DNA of 10,231 bases from JANYJJ01 sp038241115 (GCA_038241115.1 JBBRGA010000124.1:1-10231), one strand, 5' to 3'; counted from the stretch's first letter, positions 1 through 7,239 are shown. Program-made: numbers and translations. The notes: generated from the letters alone by a model not told the origin.

Positions 1-1202
1 TCCACGTCGTGCACCGCGTCCACCTCGAACGGCCTGTCGCACGCCAGCAAGGTGGGCGCAAAAAAAGCGCCTTCGCTCACGCCCACGCCCTGCGGCGCGA
101 AGCCGTCGCTGGCACCGAACACTTGACGCGCACCGGCCTTCAACAACATCGCCACGCGTTCGGCCACATCCGCCTGCTGCGCATGCGACGCCAACGCGCC
201 CATGCGAACGCCTTCAACGCACGGGTCGCCGACCACCGTTTTGCCCAGGCGCGCGCGCAGCTTTTCTGCCACCGCCTCCATGTACTGGCGCGGCACGATG
301 GCACGGCGAATGGCGGTGCATTTTTGACCCGCCTTGGCCGTCATTTCACGCGCCACTTCTTTGACGAAGAGGTCAAACTCTTCCATGTCAGGCGTCACGT
401 CCGGCGCCAGGATGGCGCAGTTCAAGGAGTCGGCTTCGGCGTTGAAGGGAATGGCGTGGCGCACCAGGTTCGGGTGCACACGCAGCTTGGCAGCGGTGTC
501 GGCCGAGCCGGTGAAAGTGACCACATCGAGACCTTCCAGACGGTCAAGCAAATCACCGGTGCTGCCAATGACCAGCTGCAAACTGCCCTCGGGCAAGATG
601 CCCGATTGATGGATGAGCCGCACCGCCGCTTCGGTCAAATAACTGGTCGAGGTGGCGGGCTTGCCGATGCAGGGCATGCCGGCCAAAAAGCACGGCGCCA
701 ACTTTTCCAGCAAGCCCCACACCGGAAAGTTGAAGGCGTTGATGTGCACCGCCACACCGCCGCGCGGCACCAGGATGTGCGTGCCCGCGAAGCCGCCTTT
801 TTTGCCCAACGGCATGGCCGGGCCTTCGTGAACCACGTTGCCCGAAGGCAGCTCGTTGCTGCCGATGCCAGAGTTGGCAAACAGCGTGCCCGCGCCGCCT
901 TCGATGTCCACCCAACTGTCGGCGCGGGTGGCACCGGTGTGGGCCGACACCGCGTACAAAACTTCTTTGTGCTCGCCCAGGTATTTGGCCAGCGCCTTCA
1001 AGCGTTCAGCGCGTTGCTGAAAGTCGAGCTTCATCAGCGCAGGCACGCCGACTTTGCGGGCGTGGTGAACGGCATGCGCGAAGTCGATGGATTCAGCATG
1101 GGTGTGAGCCACAGGCGTGCCGTTGATGGCGCTGAGCAAGGTCTGCGCGCCCTGCGTCCCGAACCATTGGCCGGCAATCAAGCTTTGAAGGGTGGTGGTC
1201 AT
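1..1202 (-). CDS. paaZ: PaaZ, oxepin-CoA hydrolase / semialdehyde dehydrogenase, N-terminal 400 residues (partial)
   Basis: This is the aldehyde dehydrogenase half of the bifunctional ring-cleavage enzyme of phenylacetate degradation. In the family, a C-terminal MaoC-like hydratase opens oxepin-CoA and the N-terminal dehydrogenase oxidises the resulting semialdehyde to 3-oxo-5,6-dehydrosuberyl-CoA with NADP+. I translated the minus strand from ATG at 1202-1200; the frame stays open to the left edge. Visible motifs are HINAFNFP (about residues 153-160), FTGSA (about 230-234), the general base Glu256 and the nucleophile Cys295 in AGQKCTAIRR. Their numbering matches what I recall for E. coli PaaZ. 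That protein has about 680 residues, so roughly 280, including the hydratase domain, lie outside. An in-frame stop lies eight codons upstream, so this start is well bounded, although the Shine-Dalgarno is weak. The gene is separated from its upstream neighbour by 207 bp containing a terminator. Confidence 0.95.
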   Translation of the reverse strand, partial: MTTTLQSLIAGQWFGTQGAQTLLSAINGTPVAHTHAESIDFAHAVHHARKVGVPALMKLDFQQRAERLKALAKYLGEHKEVLYAVSAHTGATRADSWVDIEGGAGTLFANSGIGSNELPSGNVVHEGPAMPLGKKGGFAGTHILVPRGGVAVHINAFNFPVWGLLEKLAPCFLAGMPCIGKPATSTSYLTEAAVRLIHQSGILPEGSLQLVIGSTGDLLDRLEGLDVVTFTGSADTAAKLRVHPNLVRHAIPFNAEADSLNCAILAPDVTPDMEEFDLFVKEVAREMTAKAGQKCTAIRRAIVPRQYMEAVAEKLRARLGKTVVGDPCVEGVRMGALASHAQQADVAERVAMLLKAGARQVFGASDGFAPQGVGVSEGAFFAPTLLACDRPFEVDAVHDV

Positions 1203-1240
1203 CGGGTTCCCGAATCGTGGTGGTTATGAAATGAACAACA

Positions 1241-1309
1241 CAAAGAAAACCCGTTCGGACTGGGGTGTCGAAGTCAAGCGCTGGACTTCGATACCTCAGC
1301 CCGAACGGG
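1241..1309 (-). terminator. Strong rho-independent terminator between the binding-protein gene and paaZ
   Basis: Positions 1250-1275 and 1284-1309 form a 26-bp dyad with an 8-base loop (1276-1283). The outer nine pairs are perfect (CCCGTTCGG with CCGAACGGG). One A/C mismatch at 1259/1300 follows, and two further pairs (1263/1296 and 1267/1292) are G-U on plus-strand RNA but C/A on minus-strand RNA. Read on the minus strand, the stem is followed at once by TTTTCTTTGT (1249-1240), the classic U-rich tail. The plus-strand side has no U tract. It would therefore end transcripts coming from the binding-protein gene, 100 bp after that gene's stop and 47 bp before the paaZ start codon. Confidence 0.8.
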
Positions 1310-1374
1310 AGTGTGCGGACGGGGGGTGTGCTTGCTAAGTCTCAGCCTAAACGGAAGCGAATTCCGGGGGGTGA
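1295..1374. repeat. Imperfect direct repeat next to the terminator
   Basis: Positions 1295-1329 and 1341-1373 align over about 34 bases. Both begin CTCAGCC, share AACGG in the middle and end CGGGGGGTG, with one gap and several mismatches between. The first copy overlaps the right arm of the terminator hairpin. This looks like a local duplication that has since diverged. It lies wholly in the non-coding region between the binding-protein gene and paaZ. I see no coding potential in 1310-1409. Confidence 0.5.
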
Positions 1375-1409
1375 GCCAAGACTGTCCAGCCAGCCCCAGT
1401 TTTCAAAAA

Positions 1410-2585
1410 TCACGGCTGGAATTTCCAGGTGCCGTTCTCGATCTTGACCATCACGCGGGCGCGTTGGTCGAGGCCCAAATGGTCGGTGGGCGACATGTTG
1501 AAAATTCCGTGCGCGCCGGGCAGCTCTCTGACCTGCTCGATCGCATCGCGCAGCGCCGCGCGGAAAGCCGGTGTGCCGGGCTGCGCAGTTTTCAGGGCCA
1601 CGGGAATGGCCGCGGTCAACAGCAAACCGGCGTCCCAAGCGTGGCCGCCGAAGGTCGAAACCGTGCCCTTACCGAAGGCTGCCTCGTAGAGCGCCACATA
1701 AGCCGACGCCGACTTCTTCACCGGATTGGACGCGGGCAATTGATCGGCCACCAAGACCGGGCCGCTGGGCAGGAAAGTGCCTTCCACGTCTTTGCCGCCA
1801 ACGCGCAAAAAGTCGGCGTTGGCCACGCCGTGGGTCTGGTAAATCTTGCCGGTGTAGCCGCGCTCTCGCAGCGTTTTTTGCGGCAACGCGGCCGGTGTGC
1901 CCGAGCCGGCAATCAACACCGCGTCAGGTGTGACGGCCATGAGTTTCAAGGTTTGGCCGGTGACCGACGTGTCGTTGCGCGCAAAGCGCTCGTTGGCCAC
2001 CACGTTCAGGCGCTTCAAGCCGGCAGCTTTGCCAAACTCATTGAACCAGCCCTCGCCGTATGCATCGGCAAAACCAATGAAGGCCACGTTTTTGACGCCG
2101 TTGGCGGCCATGTGTTCGGCAATTGCCAGCGACATCATGATGTCGTTTTGCGGTGTCTTGAAAACCCAGCGTTTCTTGGCGTCCACAGGCTCGACGATGC
2201 GGGCGCTGGCGGCCATGGAAATCATCGGTGTTTGCGCCTCTGCGACCACGTCGATCATGGCCAGCGAGTTGGGCGTGGTGGTCGAGCCGATGATCACATC
2301 GACCTTGCTTTCGGTGATGAGCTTGCGTGTGTTGCTGACCGCAGCGGTGGTGTCAGAGGCGTCGTCCAGCACGATGTAGTTGATCTTTTGCCCGGCGATG
2401 GTTTTGGGCAGCAGTGAGAGGGTGTTTTTTTCGGGAATGCCCAGCGACGCCGCAGGACCCGTGGCCGACACGGTGACGCCGACGTTGATGTCGGCGTGCG
2501 CCAAGCTGGCGCTCAAAGCCAATAGAAGGGCAGCGCCAAGTGGCGCGCCAGCCAGCGGTTTCACGGCCAGTTTCTTGAAATTCAT
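1410..2585 (-). CDS. Periplasmic substrate-binding protein of a branched-chain amino acid type ABC transporter
   Basis: This 391-residue exported protein is of the Peripla_BP_6 (LivJ/LivK-like) type, which captures small ligands in the periplasm for an ABC importer. Residues 1-31 are a signal peptide: basic MNFKK start, hydrophobic GAALLLALSASL core, and cleavage probably after AHA before Asp32. The mature part opens with a strand-loop typical of the fold (INVGVTVSATGPAASLG) and contains the IIGSTTTP ligand loop (about 97-104) and FADAYGEG. The sequence has no cysteine, so it is not a lipoprotein. The start is fixed by a strong AGGAG six to seven bases before the ATG. It lies 51 bp downstream of the TetR gene in the same direction. 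No permease or ATPase gene is visible, so it is an orphan here. Uptake of phenylacetate or a related aromatic acid is a reasonable guess from context; an amino acid ligand is equally possible. Confidence 0.88.
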   Translation of the reverse strand: MNFKKLAVKPLAGAPLGAALLLALSASLAHADINVGVTVSATGPAASLGIPEKNTLSLLPKTIAGQKINYIVLDDASDTTAAVSNTRKLITESKVDVIIGSTTTPNSLAMIDVVAEAQTPMISMAASARIVEPVDAKKRWVFKTPQNDIMMSLAIAEHMAANGVKNVAFIGFADAYGEGWFNEFGKAAGLKRLNVVANERFARNDTSVTGQTLKLMAVTPDAVLIAGSGTPAALPQKTLRERGYTGKIYQTHGVANADFLRVGGKDVEGTFLPSGPVLVADQLPASNPVKKSASAYVALYEAAFGKGTVSTFGGHAWDAGLLLTAAIPVALKTAQPGTPAFRAALRDAIEQVRELPGAHGIFNMSPTDHLGLDQRARVMVKIENGTWKFQP

Positions 2586-2636
2586 GGAGCTCTCCTGATG
2601 TTGTGAAAAAGTAAAAAATAAACAAAACGCAGCCAC

Positions 2637-3257
2637 TTATTTTGAGGCCTCAACCCCCTGCGTGAGCTTCACATTCGGCACGCCGCCCGAGAAAAGATCG
2701 GCCACGATGTCGGCCATGGCCTCGAAGGTCAAATCGCCGCCTGGCTTCATCCAGGTGAACAGCCAGTTGATCATGCCGAACAGCAGCATGCTCAGAGGTT
2801 TGCTCAGCTGTGCACTGCCCGTTTGCGGGTAGGCATCGGTCACGGCGCGCGCAAAGCCGGCCACGACTTCACGCTCGCGGCCCAGCACGCGCGCACGGTC
2901 GTCGGGCAGCAAAAACTTCACGTCTTCAGTGAGCACGCGGTGTGCGTCTTGCGCGTCGGCATATTCGGTGACCAGGCGCCGTATCAGCTCGCGCAAGCGC
3001 GCATCGGGGTTCAGTTTTTGCGCCATCACGTCCAGCACCAACTCATGCAAGCGGGTGACATGGCCCTCGGCAATGCTGACCAGCAGGCCGTATTTGTCGC
3101 GGTGGTAGTGGTACAGCGTGGCCTTGGAAAGCCCGCAGGCTTCGGCCACCTGGTTCATCGACGTGGCCACGTAGCCGCGCTGCGCAAACAGGTGCGCCGC
3201 GTGCGACAAGATCATGGCTTGCTGGTCGTCGAAGTTGGCGGCGCGGGTGCGGGACAT
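2637..3257 (-). CDS. paaR: TetR-family transcriptional regulator, probable PaaR repressor
   Basis: This 206-residue protein has an N-terminal TetR DNA-binding domain. The helix-turn-helix is about residues 33-52, with the signature SMNQVAEACGLSKATLYHYH followed by DKYGLL. The C-terminal helical part (about 65-200) would bind the effector. TetR-type PaaR proteins of Burkholderia and relatives repress paa genes and respond to phenylacetyl-CoA. The gene sits 24 bp behind paaE in the same operon, and a perfect TetR-style palindrome overlaps the operon promoter at 9878-9891, so autoregulation is likely. I see no obvious promoter of its own and only a weak Shine-Dalgarno. The PaaR assignment rests on context plus the HTH; TetR membership is secure. 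Confidence 0.88.
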   Translation of the reverse strand: MSRTRAANFDDQQAMILSHAAHLFAQRGYVATSMNQVAEACGLSKATLYHYHRDKYGLLVSIAEGHVTRLHELVLDVMAQKLNPDARLRELIRRLVTEYADAQDAHRVLTEDVKFLLPDDRARVLGREREVVAGFARAVTDAYPQTGSAQLSKPLSMLLFGMINWLFTWMKPGGDLTFEAMADIVADLFSGGVPNVKLTQGVEASK

Positions 3258-3281
3258 GGCTGCGTTTTAGGTTGACTGACT

Positions 3282-4394
3282 TCAACGCTCATCAAACGAC
3301 AACACCACCTTGTCGGTCAGCGGATGCGCTTGGCAGGTCAGCACAAAACCGGCGGCCACCTCCGCCTTGTCGAGCGCGAAATTGCGTTCCATGCGCACCT
3401 CGCCTTCCACACACTTGGCGCGGCAGGTTCCGCAGACGCCCGAAGTGCACGAGTAGGGCACCTCCAAACCGGCAGCGGTGGCAGCGTCCAGGATGCTGGG
3501 CTGGTCCTTGCTGTAGGCAAATTCGCGCCGCAGACCGTCGCGTATCAAGGTGATGCGGGCCACATCGGCGTCGCCGGGTTGGGCCTCGTGCACGACGGCA
3601 CCGACTTGAGCGGCGCCGGAAACCGCACCCGCACCCGCACCCGCCACAACAGCAACCCCAAAGCGCTCAATGTGGATGCGCTCTTCGGGCACCTGCATGG
3701 CCAACAAAGCGGCTTCGGCTTCGTCGTTCATCTGAAACGGACCGCAAATGTAGGCCTCGTCAATATGCGCCGCAGGCACCACCGATTTCAAGAACTCGCC
3801 GAGCTTGTCGCGGTTCATCACGCCCATGTTCAAAGGCGAATCGGTGTGCTCATCGCTGAAGACATGATGCAGTGAAAGCCGAGAGAGGTAGCGGTTTTTG
3901 AGGTCCTCGATTTCCTCTTTGAACATGGTCGACTTCAGCAAGCGGTTGCCGTAGATCAACGTGAAACGGCTCAGTGGCTCGCGCGCCAGCACCGTCTTCA
4001 TGATCGACAAAATCGGCGTGATGCCGCTGCCGCCGGCGATGCCGACATGGTGACGCTTCAGGGCGCTGTTCAGCGGCACAAAAAAGCGGCCCTGCGGTGC
4101 CATCACCTTGATGCTGTCGCCGGCCTGCAGTTGCTCGTTGATCCAGTTGGAGAACACGCCCCCCTTGACCTTGCGCACACCCACGCGCAGCTCACCGTCG
4201 TCCACGCCAGCGCAAATGGAATACGAGCGGCGCAGGTCAACCCCTTGAATGTCTTTGCGCAGCGTGAGGTACTGGCCCTGCGTGAAACCAAACACCTCGC
4301 GCAGCGGCGCGGGCACATCAAAGGTGACGATCACGGCCTCAGTCGTGTCGGGCTGAATGCTGCGCACGGTGAGCGGGTGGAAGGTGATGTTCAT
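3282..4394 (-). CDS. paaE: PaaE, NAD(P)H-dependent reductase of the phenylacetyl-CoA epoxidase
   Basis: PaaE passes electrons from NADPH through FAD and a [2Fe-2S] cluster to the di-iron site of PaaA. The 370-residue protein shows three domains in order: the FAD domain with RRSYS (55-59), the nucleotide domain with GGSGITP (121-127) and CGP (217-219), and a C-terminal plant-type ferredoxin with Cys316, Cys321, Cys324 and Cys354. The interdomain linker (about 246-270) is rich in Ala, Gly and Val and is encoded partly by a GCACCC-type hexanucleotide repeat. The E. coli protein, at about 356 residues, is slightly shorter. The gene follows paaD after 60 bp. It has no strong Shine-Dalgarno before the ATG at 4394, but the ATG fits the family N-terminus. 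Confidence 0.96.
   Translation of the reverse strand: MNITFHPLTVRSIQPDTTEAVIVTFDVPAPLREVFGFTQGQYLTLRKDIQGVDLRRSYSICAGVDDGELRVGVRKVKGGVFSNWINEQLQAGDSIKVMAPQGRFFVPLNSALKRHHVGIAGGSGITPILSIMKTVLAREPLSRFTLIYGNRLLKSTMFKEEIEDLKNRYLSRLSLHHVFSDEHTDSPLNMGVMNRDKLGEFLKSVVPAAHIDEAYICGPFQMNDEAEAALLAMQVPEERIHIERFGVAVVAGAGAGAVSGAAQVGAVVHEAQPGDADVARITLIRDGLRREFAYSKDQPSILDAATAAGLEVPYSCTSGVCGTCRAKCVEGEVRMERNFALDKAEVAAGFVLTCQAHPLTDKVVLSFDER
3623..3643. repeat. Hexanucleotide microsatellite inside paaE
   Basis: Three exact copies of CCGCAC (3623-3640) run into a partial fourth copy. On the coding strand they encode alternating Ala and Gly in the flexible linker between the nucleotide-binding and ferredoxin domains of PaaE. 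Gain or loss of a unit would keep the frame and change only the linker length. Confidence 0.75.
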
Positions 4395-4412
4395 GCGGGC
4401 GAGTTTTTAGAC

Positions 4413-4443
4413 CAACGATTCATCAAGGCAACGATTCATAAGG
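4413..4443. repeat. Tandem 15/16-bp direct repeat between paaD and paaE
   Basis: CAACGATTCATCAAGG (4413-4428) is followed directly by CAACGATTCATAAGG (4429-4443), identical but for one missing base. It lies in the 60-bp gap between the paaD stop and the paaE start. No hairpin or U tract marks a terminator here. Confidence 0.75.
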
Positions 4444-4454
4444 CAGTCAACCTG

Positions 4455-4976
4455 TCAAATCGGCTTGAAATGCTCGAACGGCTCTTTGCACGCCAAGCAG
4501 CGGTACAGCGCCTTGCAGGCCGTCGCTCCGAAGGCTGACAGACGCTCGGTGTTTTGGCTTTTGCACTGTGGGCAGATCAAACGTTCGGCTGGTACTTGTC
4601 GCGCCATGAAACGAATGGGCACCGCACCGCCGTCCAACACCGGGCCGGGTGGCGCTATGCCGTAATCGAACAGCTTGCGTTTGCCGTCTTCACTGATCCA
4701 GTCGGTGGTCCAGGCGGGCGCGCGGCGCAGCGTGACGCGGGCGGCACCCAAACCAGCCGCCGCGATGGCGGCGAGCACGTCTTGCTCAATCACCTCGGTC
4801 GCGGGGCAACCCGAGTAGGTCGGCGTGAGGATGATTTCCATGCCGCGATCGTCCATCAACACATCGCGCACGATGCCCAAATCGCGCACCGACAGCGCAG
4901 GCACTTCAGGGTCCAGCACGGTGGACAGCACGTCCCATGCTCGCTGCACGCGCGGGTCTTGCTCTGTGTGCATCAT
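4455..4976 (-). CDS. paaD: PaaD, maturation factor of the phenylacetyl-CoA epoxidase
   Basis: PaaD belongs to the MIP18/DUF59 family and is thought to help assemble the metal site of the PaaABCE epoxidase; it is not a catalytic subunit. The 173-residue product has the family's N-terminal domain with DPEVPALSVRDLGIV (22-36) and the conserved Cys57 in SGCPAT. A C-terminal zinc-ribbon-like module follows with CPQC (135-138) and CLAC (160-163). This two-part layout is typical of PaaD. Translation probably starts at ATG 4976-4974, which overlaps the paaC stop by one base (TGATG), so it is likely coupled to paaC. A second ATG follows directly and would remove one residue only. Confidence 0.95.
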   Translation of the reverse strand: MMHTEQDPRVQRAWDVLSTVLDPEVPALSVRDLGIVRDVLMDDRGMEIILTPTYSGCPATEVIEQDVLAAIAAAGLGAARVTLRRAPAWTTDWISEDGKRKLFDYGIAPPGPVLDGGAVPIRFMARQVPAERLICPQCKSQNTERLSAFGATACKALYRCLACKEPFEHFKPI

Positions 4977-5773
4977 CACCACGCACCGCCCGGGAAGCTG
5001 CGTTGCAGCGACTGCATGGTCGCCAAAATGAAACCCATGTGCTCGCTGTGATGGCCGTTCTTGCCGGTGCTGCGGAAGGTCGATGCTTTGGGCGCGGTGA
5101 GCGTGGCGTCTTCCAAAATAGCGTTCATCTCTTCGGTCCATGAAGCGCGCAGATCGACCCAGCGCGGGCCCAAGCCGGTGGCGTGTGCGTGCTCATCGAC
5201 GGCGTCGGCTTCAAACCATTCTTCGCTGTAGCGCCACAGTGCGGTCAAGGCGGCCTGCATGCGACGACGAGATTCTTCTGTGCCATCGCCCAGACGCACC
5301 ACCCAATCGGCGGCGTGTTGCTGGTGGTAGCGCGCCTCCTTCACGGCCTTGCCGGCGATGCCCGACAGCTCCACATCTTTGGAGTCGATCAGCCGCTCCC
5401 ACAGCAGCTTCAGAAGCGTGGCCACCATCGCATTGCGCAGCACGGTGAAAGCAAGATCGCCGTCTTTCGGGCCACCCGGCAACTCGACCATGGTGACGTT
5501 GAAAAAGTCGCGTTCGTCGCGCAAGAACGCAAGTTGGTCTTCGTCAAAACCGGCGCCTAAGCTGCCGCCAATCATCTGACCCGCACGCGTCAGCAGCGCC
5601 CGCGCTTGCCCCACCAAATCCAGCGCCATGTTGGTCACCGCGATGTCTTCTTCCAGCACCGGACCATGACCACACCACTCGGCCAAGCGCTGGCCCAGGA
5701 TCAGGCAGGTGTCGCCGATGCGCAGCAGGTATTGCACGTCGGGCGTGCGGTGGATCTGGATGGAGGTTGTCAT
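4976..5773 (-). CDS. paaC: PaaC, structural subunit of the phenylacetyl-CoA epoxidase
   Basis: PaaC is the non-catalytic, ferritin-like partner of PaaA in the epoxidase complex and supports the di-iron subunit. The 265-residue protein is helix-rich and carries family hallmarks: YLLRIGDTCLILGQRLAEW (15-33), the GHGPVLEEDIAVTNMALDL segment (35-53), and EARYHQQH (146-153). The ATG at 5773-5771 overlaps the paaB stop by one base (TGATG). An in-frame GTG immediately before it (5776-5774) could also serve and would add one residue. A GGAT about nine bases upstream may act as ribosome binding site. The protein is a little longer than the roughly 248 residues of E. coli PaaC. Confidence 0.96.
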   Translation of the reverse strand: MTTSIQIHRTPDVQYLLRIGDTCLILGQRLAEWCGHGPVLEEDIAVTNMALDLVGQARALLTRAGQMIGGSLGAGFDEDQLAFLRDERDFFNVTMVELPGGPKDGDLAFTVLRNAMVATLLKLLWERLIDSKDVELSGIAGKAVKEARYHQQHAADWVVRLGDGTEESRRRMQAALTALWRYSEEWFEADAVDEHAHATGLGPRWVDLRASWTEEMNAILEDATLTAPKASTFRSTGKNGHHSEHMGFILATMQSLQRSFPGGAW

Positions 5774-6150
5774 CACATGTGATCCACAGATTCAGGCAGT
5801 TTGTAGAAGGTTGGGTGGCGGTAGACCTTGTCTTCCATCGGGTCGAAGTACATGTCTTTGTCGGCGGGGTCGCTGGCCACAATCTGGGCTGAGGGCACGG
5901 CCCAGATGCTGCTGCCTTCCTGGCGACGGGTGTACACGTCGCGCGCCAATTGGATGGCCATCTTGGCGTCGGCGGCGTGCAGGCTGCCGCAGTGCTTGTG
6001 GTCGAGACCGGCCTTGGTGCGAACGAAGATTTCCCACAGCGGCCATTCAGCGTCCGCATGTTTCTCTGCCACCGCGACCACCGCCACCACCGCGGCCACC
6101 GCGTCGGTGGTCGCACCCACCGTCGTTTGCGACGTGTTTGAAGTGCTCAT
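5773..6150 (-). CDS. paaB: PaaB, small subunit of the phenylacetyl-CoA epoxidase, with N-terminal extension
   Basis: PaaB bridges the PaaAC heterodimers in the epoxidase complex. The conserved core runs from WPLWEIFVR (36-44) through HKHCGSLHAADAKMA, DVYTRRQEG (71-79) and IWAVPS to the C-terminal YRHPTFYKLPESVDHM, matching E. coli PaaB from end to end. That protein has about 95 residues. Here 125 are predicted because about 30 residues precede the core, including a run of Ala and Val (about 18-28) encoded by a GGTGGC-like repeat. The ATG overlaps the paaA stop in an ATGA junction and is the only upstream ATG, but several in-frame GTG codons lie inside the extension, so the true start is uncertain. 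The core assignment is secure. Confidence 0.93.
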   Translation of the reverse strand: MSTSNTSQTTVGATTDAVAAVVAVVAVAEKHADAEWPLWEIFVRTKAGLDHKHCGSLHAADAKMAIQLARDVYTRRQEGSSIWAVPSAQIVASDPADKDMYFDPMEDKVYRHPTFYKLPESVDHM

Positions 6151-7172
6151 GCGGCCTGCCTGTCGTCTGCCAACTCGGCGGCCTGTTTTGCCGCCTGTTT
6201 GCGAGCGTGTGCCAAAGCCGCTTCGCGCACCCATGCGCCGTCGTCCCAAGCCTTCACGCGCGCGGCGAGGCGCTCTCGGTTGCACGGTCCGTCTCCACCG
6301 ACCACCCGGAAAAACTCGCTCCAGTCGATGGCGCCAAAGTCATGCGACTGGCGCGCTTCGTTCCATTTCAAATCGGGGTCGGGCAAGGTCACGCCCAGCA
6401 CCCTGGCCTGATCCACCGCTGCGTCGATGAACTTTTGGCGCAGCGTGTCGTTGGACACCCGCTTGATGCCCCAGCGCATCGATTGCTCAGAGTTGGGCGA
6501 CTGATCGTCGGGCGGGCCAAACATCATGATGGCTGGCCACCACCAGCGGTTGACGGCGTCTTGCACCATGGCTTTTTGCGCCTCGGTGCCACTGCGCATC
6601 ATGGTCATCAGCGCGTCAAAACCCTGGCGCTGGTGAAAGCTTTCTTCACGGCAGATGCGCACCATGGCGCGCGCATACGGCGCGTAAGAGCAGCGGCAAA
6701 TCGGCACCTGATTCATGATGGCCGCGCCGTCCACCAGCCAGCCCACGGTGCCGATGTCGGCCCACGTCAACGTGGGGTAGTTGAAGATGGAGCTGTACTT
6801 GGCTTTGCCGCTGTGCAGCGCGTCAAACATCTCGTCACGCGAGGTGCCCAGCGTTTCGGCGGCCGAGTACAAATACAAGCCGTGACCGGCTTCGTCTTGC
6901 ACCTTGGCCAACAAAATGGCCTTGCGTTTGAGCGTCGGCGCGCGGCTGATCCAGTTGCCTTCTGGCAGCATGCCGACGATTTCCGAGTGCGCGTGCTGGC
7001 TGATCTGGCGCACCAAGGTTTTGCGGTAGTGCTCGGGCATCCAGTCTTTGGCTTCAATGAATTGGCCGTCATCGATGCGCGCATCGAAGCGCTGCTGAAG
7101 CTGCATTTCTTCGGCGCTGCGCAAGGTGGGTTTCACCTCGGCGGGCATGCTGTCCATGGCTTGGGTGTACAT
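6147..7172 (-). CDS. paaA: PaaA, catalytic di-iron subunit of phenylacetyl-CoA 1,2-epoxidase
   Basis: PaaA carries the di-iron centre that inserts oxygen into the ring of phenylacetyl-CoA, giving the 1,2-epoxide. The 341-residue protein has two ExxH motifs typical of ferritin-like oxygenases, E94-A-G-H97 (in QDEAGH) and E177-S-F-H180 (in REESFHQRQG), plus a candidate ligand Glu64. Family stretches WADIGTVGWLVDGAAIMNQ and RWWWPAIMMFGPPD are clear. The start at 7172 (MYTQAMDS) is chosen because AAAGGA lies about six bases upstream; longer in-frame starts have no such site. A 67-bp gap separates it from paaK and no terminator was seen there, so it is probably co-transcribed. It overlaps paaB by four bases. 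Confidence 0.97.
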   Translation of the reverse strand: MYTQAMDSMPAEVKPTLRSAEEMQLQQRFDARIDDGQFIEAKDWMPEHYRKTLVRQISQHAHSEIVGMLPEGNWISRAPTLKRKAILLAKVQDEAGHGLYLYSAAETLGTSRDEMFDALHSGKAKYSSIFNYPTLTWADIGTVGWLVDGAAIMNQVPICRCSYAPYARAMVRICREESFHQRQGFDALMTMMRSGTEAQKAMVQDAVNRWWWPAIMMFGPPDDQSPNSEQSMRWGIKRVSNDTLRQKFIDAAVDQARVLGVTLPDPDLKWNEARQSHDFGAIDWSEFFRVVGGDGPCNRERLAARVKAWDDGAWVREAALAHARKQAAKQAAELADDRQAA

Positions 7173-7239
7173 GTCAAATCCTTTCAAAAATCGGTGAAAA
7201 AAATGGGTTCCGTTTGCCGTGTGGGTGCGACATAGGTCT

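Noticed and set aside
9..1229. Long plus-strand open frame of about 400 codons opposite paaZ
   Set aside because: The translation is rich in Arg, His, Gln and Ala with no family motifs, as expected for a shadow of a GC-rich gene. The opposite strand encodes PaaZ with its catalytic residues in place.
1311..2417. Long plus-strand open frame opposite the binding-protein gene
   Set aside because: It has no recognisable protein sequence and lies antisense to a gene with a clear signal peptide and ribosome binding site.
2642..2653. Perfect 12-bp palindrome TTGAGGCCTCAA at the 3' end of the TetR gene
   Set aside because: It has no loop, so it makes a poor hairpin, it lies in the last codons of the gene, and nothing else marks it as an operator or terminator. 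It is likely a chance palindrome.
6294..6303. ACCGACC half-site resembling the operator, inside paaA
   Set aside because: Only one arm matches and it lies in coding sequence. Similar half-matches near 231 and 1961 are equally weak.
5709..7235. A 508-codon plus-strand open frame opposite paaA and paaB
   Set aside because: It spans two well-identified genes and their junction on the other strand, and its composition is that of an antisense shadow.
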